Assembly (NCBI RefSeq): GCF_024679245.1
Contig: NC_090173.1
Location: 10,179,428-10,243,427 of the forward strand
Origin: Pseudorasbora parva
Taxonomy: Eukaryota; Chordata; Actinopteri; Cypriniformes; Gobionidae
DNA: 64,000 nucleotides
Reading direction: 5' to 3'
Shown here: positions 55,172 to 64,000 of the stretch, piece after piece
Numbering within the stretch: position 1 is the first letter of the stretch
How the letters are laid out: every line of letters begins with the position of its first letter
Notes under the pieces: generated by a model
The model's input: only the letters and a program-made list of their open reading frames with translations
Told to the model about the DNA's origin: nothing
Database searches by the model: none
Position numbers and translations under genes: made by a program

Positions 55172-55474
55172 GATAACTTTTTACAATAAGGTTCAAAGCT
55201 AACATTAACTAATAATGAATGCACTTATAAAGTATTACTAATTACAACATTACTAATGCATTATTAAAAATTTAACATAAGTGAAATGCACTGTGAACTA
55301 ACATGAACAGCTGTATCTTTATTAACTAACGTTAACAAAGACTAACAAATGTATTGCTCATGTTTTATGTTAACTAAAGCATTAACTAATGTTAACTGAT
55401 ACAACCTTATTTAAGTAATCTTACCTTTAAGTACCTTTAAGTATTTAAGTACCTAACCTTAAGTAAAGTGTTAC
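55172..55474. mobile_element. MITE-like repeat (TAAC-rich)
   Basis: 'acaataaggtt' near 55184 and 'ccttatttaagtaa' near 55405, with internal 'gttaactaa' motifs and a 'gtaaagtgttac' end at 55463-55474. These are signatures of an abundant cyprinid MITE. The insertion abuts the Gypsy LTR. Confidence 0.5.
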
Positions 55475-56052
55475 TGTCACGGATATAAAGAATGGATCCA
55501 AGAGCAGAGGTTGACAGGAAAACAACAGCCTTTAATGAGAATTTAAACAAGGCAGTCTGTAGTAGAAACAAACTCAGAACACAGCGGAGCTGATCCAGTC
55601 TTTAAGAGCTGAGAGGACCGGACACCCATAGAGGGAGAGGCAGTGCTAAGGAGAAGATCAACGCCAGATATGGGACCACGAAGGTCAGAAATGCAGGACT
55701 CAGGCAAAACCTAGGCGCAAGGCTGTAACAGACAATCAAGACAACTTCCAAACTTATCAGACATGAAAGAAGCAGCAGTCGTAACGCAAGACATGAAATA
55801 ATGATCCAACAAGGGCCAGCATGAACAAACACTAGATAAAGGGTAAGCACTCACACCAAAGTGGGAACAGGTGTCATCGCACGGCAGCGGAGTGCTGATT
55901 GCGATGGCTAACAGGTGCAGGTAGAGAGAAGAGCGTAACGAGCGAGAGAGAGAGAAACAGTATGTGTGTGACTGCGTGTGCGTGTGTGTGTGTGTGTGTG
56001 ACAAATGAGAATGAGAGAAGATAGAGAAAGAGAAAGAACCTTAGACCTGACA
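55475..56052 (-). repeat. 3' LTR of Gypsy element 3
   Basis: 578 bp, TGTCACGG...GACCTGACA on the plus strand (TG...CA both ways). Followed rightwards by a purine-rich tract on the minus strand (56053-56063) and then the pol 3' end. Contains a (GT)n run at 55970-56000. It does not match the LTR at 61501. Confidence 0.75.
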
Positions 56053-56063
56053 GTACCCCTCTC

Positions 56064-57080
56064 TCAACGAGCGCCCCCCGGCGCTCGCGAGGAAGCGTCA
56101 ATCAGCGAGCGATCCAGGACGTCCCGGGCCGGAATCCACCGCCTCTCCTCAGGACCGTACCCCTTCCAATCTACCAAAAACTGGTGGCCACGCCCCCTAG
56201 TGCGGATGTCGAGGAGCTTGCGGACCCTATATATAGAGGCCTCCTCTTCGATAGGAGGAGGAGGAAGGGAGGGACGGGAGGGCGCACGAATAACCAGTTT
56301 AATGCATGACACATGAAAAACTGGATGAACGCGACACAACCGACGGGAGAGCCTGAGTTTAACAGCGACTGGACTGATAACCTTTACCACGGGAAAGGAC
56401 CCGATAAACCGATGAATGAGCTTACGAGACGTCTCTTGAATAGGCAAGTTACGGGTGGAAAGCCACACCTTCTGACCACAGACATATCTTGGCAACTTAA
56501 CACGGTGACGATTAGCGGCTCGACGGGTATGTGCCCTGGAATGACATAATGCAGATCTCACTCTCCTCCAGGTTCGCTTACATCTCTGAATGAAAGCCTC
56601 GACGGACGGGACCGAGGCCAGAGTCTCCTGCGCCGGAAAAATGGGAGGTTGGTAACCGAGGCAACTCTCAAACGGAGACAACCCAGTAGCGGACGACGGA
56701 AGAGAATTGTAAGCATATTCGGCCCACGGCAGCTGATCACACCAAGAAGCCGGGTTCTGTGACGTGAGACTGCGTAGCATGCTACCAAGAATTTGATTGG
56801 TCCTCTCGGCCTGTCCATTAATCTGCGGATGGAATCCTGACGACAGACTGGGAGAAGCCCCTATCTGACGACAGAATTCCCTCCAGACCTGGGAGGTAAA
56901 TTGGGGTCCCCTGTCAGACACAACGTCCGAAGGAAGACCATGGATCTTGAACACGTGATTAATCATAATCTGGGCAGTCTCAAGAGCCGACGGTAATTTA
57001 GGAAGCGGGATAAAGTGCGCAGCTTTAGAAAAAAGATCTACGATGGTGAGAACGACCGTATTACCAGCCGACGAAGGCAA
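56064..57080 (-). pseudogene. Gypsy element 3 integrase core to chromodomain
   Basis: Integrase core with 'SDRGPQFTSQVWREFCRQIG' and the Glu-bearing 'INGQAERTNQ'. The C-terminal domain follows ('[16 protein letters not shown]') and a chromodomain ('YRVRKLLDIRTRGRGHQFLV', then '[20 protein letters not shown]'). The frame is open for 338 codons to a stop beside the polypurine tract, so this is the true C-terminus. Upstream, a one-base loss near 57089 separates it from the rest of pol. Confidence 0.85.
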
Positions 57081-58872
57081 CCCGGTAACAAATCCAACGC
57101 GATGTGAGACCAGGGACGAGAAGCAATAGGAAGAGGTCTAAGAAGGCCCGCCGGAGGACTATTGCTAGACTTAGTCTGGGCGCAAATAGAACAAGCTGCT
57201 ACAAACTGCCGGATATCGCGCTCACGAGTGGGCCACCAAAATCTCTGATGAATGGCTGCTAAATTTCCTCTAACCCCAGGATGCGTGACCAATTTCGACG
57301 AATGCCCCCAACGAAGAACCATAGGACGAGCGTCTTTGGGTACGAATAATGTTCCTTCCGGAGTGCACGGTGGTCTGGGAATCTGCGAGAGAGAACGCTT
57401 AACCATCTGCTCCACTCCCCAGATGGCTCCCCCGACCACACATCTCTGAGGCAAAATCCCCTCTATGGTTGAGGTAACCTCTGATGAGTCAAACGGTCGA
57501 GAAAGGGCGTCGGGTTCGAGGTTCTTAGAACCAGGTCTAAATGAAATAGAGAAGTCAAAGCGATCGAAAAACAATGCCCAGCGGGCTTGACGGGCGTTAA
57601 GGCGTTTCGCCGAGCAGATATACTCTTGATTGCGATGATCCGTCCAGACTATGAATGGTACACTGGCTCCTTCATGCCAATGTCGCCACTCACCCAGTGC
57701 CAGACGGATCGCTAAGAGTTCTCGGTTGCCCACGTCGTAGTTCCGCTCCGCGGGTGAAAGGCGATGCGAGTAGAACGCACACAGATGTACCTTGTCATCC
57801 TGGGCCGAGCGCTGCGACAAGATAGCTCCCACCCCAATGTCGGAGGCATCGACCTCGACGATGAACTGACGCCTCGGGTCGGGAGTGATCAAAATGGGAG
57901 CGGAGGTAAAAAGGTTCTTAAGACGGTTAAATGCACCCTCAGCAGCCTCCGACCAAGCGAACCTGGCCTTGGAGGAGGTGAGGGCGGTAAGGGGGGTGGC
58001 AACCTGGCTAAAACCTCGAATAAAGCGCCTATAAAAATTGGCAAATCCCAGAAACCGTTGAAGGGCGACACGTGAATCTGGAACTGGCCAATCGAGAACC
58101 GCACGGACCTTGTTAGGGTCCATGCTGATCCCCTCCGTAGAGATCACCGAACCGAGAAACGTGACCGATTGGGCGTGAAAGACGCACTTCTCTGCCTTAA
58201 CGAATAGGCGGTTCTCTAATAAATGACGAATGTGTTGAATGTGAACCTGGAGGGATGGAGAGAAAATCAGAATGTCATCCAGATACACAAATACAAAAAC
58301 GTTGAGCATGTCACGCAAGACATCGTTAACTAGGGCTTGAAAAAACGCGGGAGCGTTGACCAGCCCGAAAGGAAGGACGCGATACTCAAAGTGCCCAACA
58401 GGAGTGTTGAACGCGGTCTTCCACTCGTCTCCCTCCTTGATCCACACCAAATGGTAGGCGTTACGCAAGTCTAATTTCGTGAATATCTTTGTGCCCTGTA
58501 GGATCTCCAAGGCCGACGACATAAGAGGCAAGGGATATTGGTTCTTGACTGTTATGTCATTCAGCCCTCGATAGTCGATACAGGGACGCAAAGAACCATC
58601 CTTCTTGGATGGATGGTTTTTCAAAGAAAAACCCAGCAGCGGCAGGCGACGAAGAAGGAACAATTATCCCTGCGTTGAGGGACTCTGAGAGATACTTCTC
58701 CGGAGCCTCCCGCTCTTGCACCGAAAGGGAGTACAATCTACCATGAGGGGGCGCTGTACCAGGGAGAAGCTCGATCCCACAGTCATAAGGACGGTGAGGC
58801 GGCAAGGAAACCGCCCGGGAACGACTGAACACCGCCCGCAGATCATGGTACTCCTCCAGGACTCCAGACAGG
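57038..58872 (-). pseudogene. Gypsy element 3 RT, RNase H and integrase zinc finger
   Basis: RT with '[20 protein letters not shown]' and YLDD in '[13 protein letters not shown]' near 58290. RNase H has '[16 protein letters not shown]' near 57860, then the HHCC finger ('HPGVRGN...CSICAQ'). At 58606-58625 a short segment replaces the codons before 'KKDGS': it contains a reversed copy of the neighbouring 'ggatggtt', suggesting a templated repair error, and shifts the frame. A second shift lies near 57089. Confidence 0.83.
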
Positions 58873-60170
58873 TCATCAGCAGGTCATTGATTTTTACATC
58901 AGCAGATCTGACATGTCCATCCGGACTGCGGTGCGTCTTGATGACATGTCCAAAAGGCCAGAGGGCCCTAGGCAACTGCAGATCTACAATCATGACAACC
59001 ATTTTTTTCAGTTATGTCTGGGGTAGATGACTGCCTCTTTTGCCGGGTCTGGAGGCCTGGAAGGTAGTTTCGGATAAACTTGGACCAGATGTTTTTGGCT
59101 AAGACTTGAGAATGCCTCCAGTGTCTGCGACTCAATAATTCAGACTTTGGGTAGATTACCTGTGGCAAGGAACCATCCGGCCACCCCATGAGCAAACTGT
59201 TAGGTGTCACAGGATCAATGTCTGCAACATCAGAGGACACGTACCCTAAAGGCTTTGAAGTAAGAATAGCTTCCACCTCTAGAGGGACTGTCAGTAGGAC
59301 TTCTTCTGGAACTGATTGAGCTCCCACTGTAGTATAAAGGGCAGACTTTACAGATCGTATCTCTCTCCCACACTCCTCCAAAATGTGGGGATGCTAGAGG
59401 ATTAAAGTGTAATTGAATTCTTTGCCGAGCAAGCTGTTTCTGTAAGTCAGGAGGCTTCTCTCAGCTCTCTTTCACCCCCTCTGTAGTTCATTCCCTGGTC
59501 TCACCACAATTCTGCTGGGGTTCCCCTTCGGGCAGCAAACTGCCAAAAGGCTATTAGGAATGAATCAGCATTCATGGTACCGAGTAGGTCCAAGTGAACC
59601 GCCCTCATGGTTAAACACGAAGATTATTCCCCAGCATTTTTCTGTACGTCTCCCAATTTTAATCAACAGTGGCCCAAAGTAGTCTTCTCCACATGAGTAA
59701 AAAGCAGGTTTGTGGACACGAAGAAGGGCAGAAGGTAAATCTGCCAACTTCTGAATAGTTGGCTTGGCCCTCGAACGCTGACACTCTGGACACCCATGCT
59801 GGTACCGACGAATGGCTTCCCGTCCACGAATGATCCAAAAATAGCACTTAATTTCCGCAAAAACACTCGCTCAGGTCCTGGATTACGCAGCTGGCAATTA
59901 TAAGTAACAATGCTTATTTAGTAGCCGGGTGACTGAATGATGAGCGTCCAATAAGATGGGGTAAAAGGTATATCCTTCAATAGATTCAGCTCTCCTCAAT
60001 CGCCCTACCACTCGGATTAAACCGATAAATTGGTCCAGTTCAGGAGCTAAGGTTAGAAGGCGACTGTCTGATGAAACTGGTTTCCCAGTCACCAGACTTT
60101 GATAGTCATTAGGAAAAGACTCCTGCTGAACTCGCTTAAGAATAAGGATCTCAGCTTGGCGATAATCTTC
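58873..60170 (-). pseudogene. BEL/Pao retrotransposon pol fragment: integrase and C-terminal domain
   Basis: Minus strand, in order: the pre-integrase region ending the chimeric ORF ('SRLLTLAPELDQFIGLIRVV'), the zinc region 'RYQHGCPECQRSRAKP' (near 59800), 'SCGEDYFGPLLIKIGRRTEK' (near 59690), a degraded integrase core (59560-59390), and the DUF5641-type tail 'IRSVKSALYTTVGAQSVPEE' and 'PQLPRALWPFGHVIKTHRSP' (59381-58890). Several frameshifts and stops. It ends abruptly at the Gypsy element 3 junction. Confidence 0.82.
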
Positions 60171-61481
60171 TGCCTGGGAGCGTGGGCGGACCCAGACCCT
60201 GTGGCGTGGGCGGACTTGGACCCTCGGGCGTGGGCGGACTTGGACCCTCGGGCGTGGACGGATTTGGACCCTTGGGCGTGGACGGACTTGGACCCTCGGG
60301 CGTGGACGGACTTGGACCCTCGGGCGTGGACGGACTTGGACCCTCGGGCATGGACGGATTGGACCCTCGGACGTGGACGGACTTGGACCCTCGGGCGTGG
60401 ACGGCCATGGCGGTAGAGACAGTTCAAGGGACCATGGCGGTTCAGGCAGTTCAAGGGGCCATGGCAGTTCAGGCAGTTCAAGGGGCCCCGGTGGCGTGGC
60501 CTCGATGTGCCCCTTGCCCCCCAAAAAAATTTTCTTGGGGGAAGCTACGGGTTCGTGGGCTGAAGCCTGGACTGGGGCTAGAGCCGGAGCGGGCTCATGG
60601 GCTGGAGCCTGGACTGAGGCTGGAGCCGGAGCGGGCTCATGGGCTGGAGCCTGGACTGGGGCTGGAGCCGGAGCGGGCTCAAGGGCTGGAGCCTGGACTG
60701 GGGCTGGAGACGGAGCGGGCTCATGGGCTGGAGCCTGGACTGGGGCTGGAGCCGGAGCGTGGACTTGGGCTGGAGCCTGGACTGGGGCTGGAGCCGGAGC
60801 GGGCTCAAGGGCTGGAGCCTGGACTGGGACTGGGGCTGGAGCCGGAGCGGGCTCAAGGGCTGGAGCCTGGACTAGGGCTGGAGACGGAGCGGGCTCATGG
60901 GCTGGAGCCTGGACTGGGGCTGGGGCTGGAGCCGGAGCAGGCTCATGGGCTGGAGCCTGGACCTGGGCTGGAGCCGGAGCGTGGACTTGGGCTGGAGCCT
61001 GGACTGGGGCTGGAGCCGGAGCAGGCTCATGGGCTGGAGCCTGGACTGGGGCTGGAGCATGGACTCGGGCTGGAGCATGGACTTGGGCTGGAGCATGGAC
61101 TTGGGCTGGAGCATGGACTTGGGCTGTTGTGGCCGGAGATGTGGCAGACATGGCGTGAACAAATCCCGACATGACAGTCGGTGCGTGAACAAGCTCAGGT
61201 TTAGAGGGTGCTGTGGGGTAGTGGATCTCATCCACCGTTCCCACAGTAAGTGCTGAGCCACATAAAAATAACGCATAGTCTAGATATTGGGCCAGGGAAC
61301 AATTTGTTCTTTCCCCAGGCACCTTTGAACGAAGTGGTTCAGTTAACCCATTACAAAAAAATTCCTTAAAAGCCACATCATTAAAGTCCAAACGGTGAGA
61401 AAGCTCCAGAAACTTCTCCACATACTCCTCTATGCATTGACTGCCTTTACGAAGGCGTAGAAGGGCAACTGCTGGGTCCAT
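59898..61481 (-). CDS. Chimeric ORF: short Gypsy-type gag, Pro/Ala repeats, BEL/Pao pol segment
   Basis: 527 codons from an ATG (61481) 20 nt inside the 5' LTR. Residues 1-85 look like a retrotransposon gag capsid piece ('KGSQCIEEYVEKFLELSHRL', 'NGLTEPLRSKVPGERTNCSL'). Next comes a long Ala/Pro/Gln/His repeat (14-residue unit with 'PAPAPVQAPAHE'), then an Arg/Pro/Val 8-residue repeat, then ~75 residues of BEL/Pao pol ending in 'YPILLDAHHSVTRLLNKH'. The frame is open across all parts. This may be chance or a working gag with a repeat-expanded linker. No zinc knuckle or protease. Function unknown. Confidence 0.7.
   Translation of the reverse strand: MDPAVALLRLRKGSQCIEEYVEKFLELSHRLDFNDVAFKEFFCNGLTEPLRSKVPGERTNCSLAQYLDYALFLCGSALTVGTVDEIHYPTAPSKPELVHAPTVMSGFVHAMSATSPATTAQVHAPAQVHAPAQVHAPARVHAPAPVQAPAHEPAPAPAPVQAPAQVHAPAPAQVQAPAHEPAPAPAPAPVQAPAHEPAPSPALVQAPALEPAPAPAPVPVQAPALEPAPAPAPVQAPAQVHAPAPAPVQAPAHEPAPSPAPVQAPALEPAPAPAPVQAPAHEPAPAPASVQAPAHEPAPALAPVQASAHEPVASPKKIFLGGKGHIEATPPGPLELPELPWPLELPEPPWSLELSLPPWPSTPEGPSPSTSEGPIRPCPRVQVRPRPRVQVRPRPRVQVRPRPRVQIRPRPRVQVRPRPRVQVRPRHRVWVRPRSQAEDYRQAEILILKRVQQESFPNDYQSLVTGKPVSSDSRLLTLAPELDQFIGLIRVVGRLRRAESIEGYTFYPILLDAHHSVTRLLNKHCYL
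60181..60411 (-). repeat. 24-bp tandem repeat (8-residue unit)
   Basis: 'gacttggaccctcgggcgtg' with small variants repeats every 24 bp, about nine times, coding for an Arg/Pro/Val unit in the minus-strand ORF. All six frames stay open, giving mirror ORFs. Confidence 0.9.
60541..61130 (-). repeat. 42-bp tandem repeat (14-residue unit) and 24-bp variants
   Basis: 'gggctggagcctggactggg' recurs near 60599, 60641 and 60683 and onwards, a 42-bp unit with deletions and expansions, ending in shorter 'gctggagcatggacttgg' units at 61063-61127. It is the coding Pro/Ala repeat of the chimeric ORF. Confidence 0.9.
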
Positions 61482-61489
61482 TGCTGGCG

Positions 61490-61500
61490 GTCAGTTATTC
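61490..61500 (-). promoter_or_regulatory. Predicted self-priming primer-binding site, Gypsy element 4
   Basis: Just inside the 5' LTR on the minus strand: G then AATAACTGAC. It is exactly complementary to GTCAGTTATT in the LTR (plus-strand positions 61720-61729), at the predicted RNA start. Confidence 0.7.
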
Positions 61501-61972
61501 TGTAACACGGTGTCCACTGAAGAGGCGAGGTTTAGAACCCAAGTGCAGTTTATTTGAACACTTAACATAAATCCAAACATTAACAATAGACTAGACTTGA
61601 CTTAGACTTGACTTGCATGGACTTGACTTGGACTTGACTTAGACTTAGACTTAGACTTAGACTTGACTTAGACTTAGACTTCAAACAAACACTCACCAAA
61701 CGTGGGTTACAACATCATCAATAACTGACAAAGACTATGGCAAACATGAGGGCTTAAATACACCTGCTGCAAGTGACAAAACGAGGGAACAATGATTAAC
61801 CTATAAACCAATGAAAACAAGACACAGGAACATGAGGCAGGAACACATGAGGGCATGGAATCACATGACAATAGACCACATGACAAGACCAGGAAGTGCA
61901 TGACAAAACATGACAGTGAACATGAAACCTTAAAACATGAAACATGAACCTACACCAAAACACCTTGTGACA
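61501..61972 (-). repeat. 5' LTR of Gypsy element 4
   Basis: 472 bp, TGTAACACGG...CTTGTGACA on the plus strand. On the minus strand TATTTAAG (near 61754) is followed 31 nt later by GTCAGTTATT. An AATAAACT signal lies near the inner end, and a (acttag)n minisatellite is inside. It drives the chimeric ORF. No matching 3' LTR in the window. Confidence 0.8.
61588..61682. repeat. (ACTTAG)n / ACTTG minisatellite
   Basis: Alternating 'gacttagactt' and 'gacttgactt' units for about 95 bp within the LTR of Gypsy element 4. Confidence 0.9.
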
Positions 61973-63128
61973 CCGTGCAAGTCACCCATTGTTGTGTTTT
62001 ATTATTTATGCCTGTGAGTGTCTATATGACACTGTAGTTTATAACTTCATGCTCACAATGTTTCATTATTTTTCAGAAAACCACATTATCACTAGCACAA
62101 TATATAAACAAACTAATAACAAAACATAATTCAGTGGTTAGACTGAAGTGATGTGATCTTGTATCTAAATGCACTAAAAAGTGCAGTTGTAAAAAACACA
62201 CACAAAAAAACATGGTTTACTGTGAGTTTACCATATTTAAAAACACAGATTACTGTAAACAAACATCCTACTGTGTTTCTACAGTGTATGTGTGCTATGA
62301 AGGTATCCATTGTGCAGTGTGGCATGAAGAGAGTATGCTGTGGAGTTTCTTGATTCTTGTTGTTTTTATCTACACTGTTTAACTTGTTTTTGCCTCACTT
62401 TTAGCAGTTTGTGTTTTTGGTTTATTTTGTAATGTTGGTTTATGGTGTAAGTGTTTTTATTACTTGAGTGTCACCAATGCTGTGTTTTGATGTCAATGCA
62501 TACCTTATGTTAAATGATAAACGTCTCCACACAGAGCTGTCATTGATTCATGACAATTCCAAATTCAGAGCATGCGGAGGTGCTGTCACATTTCCAATGT
62601 TTCACATTTTTAATAAAGAAAGAATTTGAAAAATGTGTTCACGGAAGCACTGAACTCCTAAACATCAAGGAAGCCTCAAACGGCTATGGGTTACTTCCTG
62701 ATCTTGAGATAAGTTGTTTAAATACCCACTTTATTTTCCTCATTCGTCTGAAATAAAATTACATTACATAATGTGTTATTATAGTATACCTACTATCATG
62801 TAGGATAGGCTGTGACTGGTATTGTGCGTTCCATCTAGCCATGCTATTTCATTAAAAAGAGGTGCAATATTCCAGATTTCAAAAAAAAAAAAAAAAATAG
62901 AAAGAAAGAAAGAACTTTAATACAGTTGATATAGACCTAAATACAAATTTGGGATGCTGTTTAAGAAGAGTTTATCTATGTGTGTGGTTTGCTACAAAGA
63001 AATAATCACTGAATGAAATTATAGCTGCACACATCTTTACAAAGGCTATAAATCATGTTTCTTATGTTTTCTACTTGTGAATTTCCCCCCTCATAACATT
63101 CTAAATCCATATTCAAACATACACACTT
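61973..63128. other. Anonymous sequence
   Basis: No supported gene. 62190-62290 has a 'tactgtaaac/gtttac' rich stretch, and 62881-62912 an A-run followed by AAAG repeats. The open stretch 62550-62756 has no recognisable domain. Confidence 0.4.
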
Positions 63129-63229
63129 TGGTGAAGACCAACATGTCTCATGTCCTCAAAACCAAAGTAAACAGCCTGTTGGAAAAAGGGGCCATAGAGG
63201 CGGTACCTCCAACCTAGAGCGAGTCAGGC
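63129..63229 (+). pseudogene. Fossil DIRS reverse transcriptase fragment
   Basis: The frame reads 'MSHVLKTKVNSLLEKGAIEA', then 'VPPT', a stop and 'SESG'. This aligns with the DIRS RT at about 24395-24480 ('SHVLRTEILKLVEKGAVEPV'). About 33 codons survive, with one nonsense codon and no neighbouring DIRS structure. Confidence 0.65.
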
Positions 63230-63508
63230 CTAGACCTCAGCCCTGGCAAACCCAGCCCTACTGGCCCATGAGTTTCCTGTGAATGTTTTTGCTGGGTTTA
63301 GGGCCTTAAATTCGAGCAAAAAAAATAAAACTAGGACAGGGACAAATAATTAAGGATATTATTGAATTTACTGCAAATGCAGATAGAAAACTTTACTTGT
63401 AAATATTGTAAATATAAGTACAATATTTGCAAGTAAATATTGCACTTTTGTCACACAGAAATGCACTTGACTTGAGTTTGAGCTAGGATGCAGTGAATTT
63501 ACTGCTTT

Positions 63509-63736
63509 TAAATTCTGTCATCATTTACATCTCATGACCTTCCAAACCTGTATGACTTTCTTCTGTGAAACACAAAAGATATTTTGAAGAATGTTGGCAA
63601 CAAAGCCATTTTGCTTATGCTACCATTGAATATTTTTTTTATTTTTGATGTTACACAGAAATAAATTCCTTTAGGTTTGAAATGGCATTAGGGTGAGTAA
63701 ATGGTCACATTTTGGGGTTGAACTACCCCTTTAAAA
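63509..63736. mobile_element. Short interspersed repeat (cyprinid MITE-like)
   Basis: 'ttctgtcatcatttacatct', 'ccaaacctgtatgactttct' and 'gggtgagtaaatggtcacat' in order are well-known phrases of a very abundant cyprinid element ending in 'gttgaactacccctttaaa'. Left and right ends are partially inverted. Non-coding. Confidence 0.65.
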
Positions 63737-64000
63737 ACAATCATATTTTTCAAGAGTAAACACCTTATTTATGTAAGACAATGATATGTACCTTTCATTT
63801 GGTTCATATTAAAATAACATATAGTTAAATGCCATTAGATCCATTAAAAGTTCATAAAACGTTTAAATGTTAAAAGCTTTGTCCTTAATTTGTAGGAATC
63901 GAGGCTTTAAAGCTCTTTTATAGAATTAGAATGACATTTTAACTGAGTTTAACTGTAGGGCAGTTTCATTTAACTGTAAGAGCATAGTAGTCACGGTGTA
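63737..64000. other. Anonymous sequence
   Basis: AT-rich; nothing recognised before the window edge. Confidence 0.4.

Larger units (their letters stand above)
56053..58872 (-). mobile_element. Ty3/Gypsy chromovirus (element 3), 3' half
   Basis: Reverse transcriptase through integrase and chromodomain, ending in a polypurine tract and the 3' LTR. Gag and the start of pol are missing. The break near 58872 joins BEL/Pao sequence. Confidence 0.82.

Noticed and set aside
60182..61174. Plus-strand Gly/Leu/Glu-rich ORFs opposite the chimeric gag ORF
   Set aside because: Mirror frames of the coding minisatellites. Only the minus frame joins gag and BEL sequence.
1..64000. tRNA, rRNA or bacterial-type operons
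   Set aside because: No cloverleaf with A/B boxes, no rRNA-like conserved blocks, and no Shine-Dalgarno-spaced gene runs were seen by eye; a covariance search could not be run.

Overview
The window is vertebrate nuclear DNA, almost certainly from a cyprinid-like teleost. This rests on a very-large-GTPase (VLIG/GVIN) gene relic, fish-type chromodomain Ty3/Gypsy elements, a DIRS-type tyrosine-recombinase retrotransposon, L2, L1 and RTE-like LINEs, a BEL/Pao fragment, and short repeats I recognise from cyprinid genomes. I found no intact host gene, rRNA, tRNA or CRISPR array. It reads as a retroelement graveyard with several young copies.

Layout. 1-1.6 kb: unassigned repeat-rich DNA. 1.6-6.1 kb: VLIG GTPase pseudogene with about ten lesions. 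6.8-11.1 kb: L2-type LINE on the minus strand with a long ORF and a 272-bp tandem array in its 5' UTR. 11.9-13.0 kb: solo LTR. 13.6 kb: Tc1 transposase scrap. 14.1-15.6 kb: TTAA-flanked terminal-inverted-repeat (TIR) element carrying a small spliced ORF that resembles the P2X7 C-terminal domain. 15.8-21.2 kb: near-complete Gypsy chromovirus (minus) with near-identical LTRs and a perfect 5-bp target duplication.

21.4-43.9 kb is a nest of insertions. A Gypsy pol relic (36.0-38.05 kb) is flanked on the left by an L2-like LINE (here LINE-C), which itself holds a complete DIRS element (21.9-27.8 kb) and a full-length L1 with a 13-bp target duplication (29.7-35.2 kb). On the right it is flanked by another LINE (LINE-D), interrupted by a second L2 LINE (38.4-42.4 kb).

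44-51 kb: a THAP-like scrap, a high-copy MITE-like repeat, DIRS-like inverted arms, and a 2.9-kb TIR element inserted in a 5'-truncated L2 tail. The TIR element carries a predicted two-exon mini-gene and a long intronic hairpin. 51-55.5 kb: a truncated LINE, GC-rich repeats, an RTE/Rex3-like endonuclease fragment and MITEs. 55.5-62 kb: a composite of a Gypsy 3' half, BEL/Pao integrase, and a chimeric 527-aa ORF behind a separate Gypsy 5' LTR. 62-64 kb: mostly anonymous, with a fossil DIRS fragment and a MITE.

Most interesting points: (i) two unrelated Gypsy LTRs each carry a 10-nt block, about 30 nt downstream of a TATA-like box, that is exactly complementary to the sequence just after the LTR. 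The two blocks differ, so the pairing covaries, as expected for Tf1/sushi-type self-priming. (ii) Two non-autonomous TIR elements carry small spliced gene-like units. (iii) A pre-miRNA-like 29-bp hairpin sits in one of their introns. (iv) Both L2 LINEs have tandem 5' UTR monomers. (v) The DIRS recombinase start overlaps the RT stop as ATGA, and its frame stays open through the whole RT gene.
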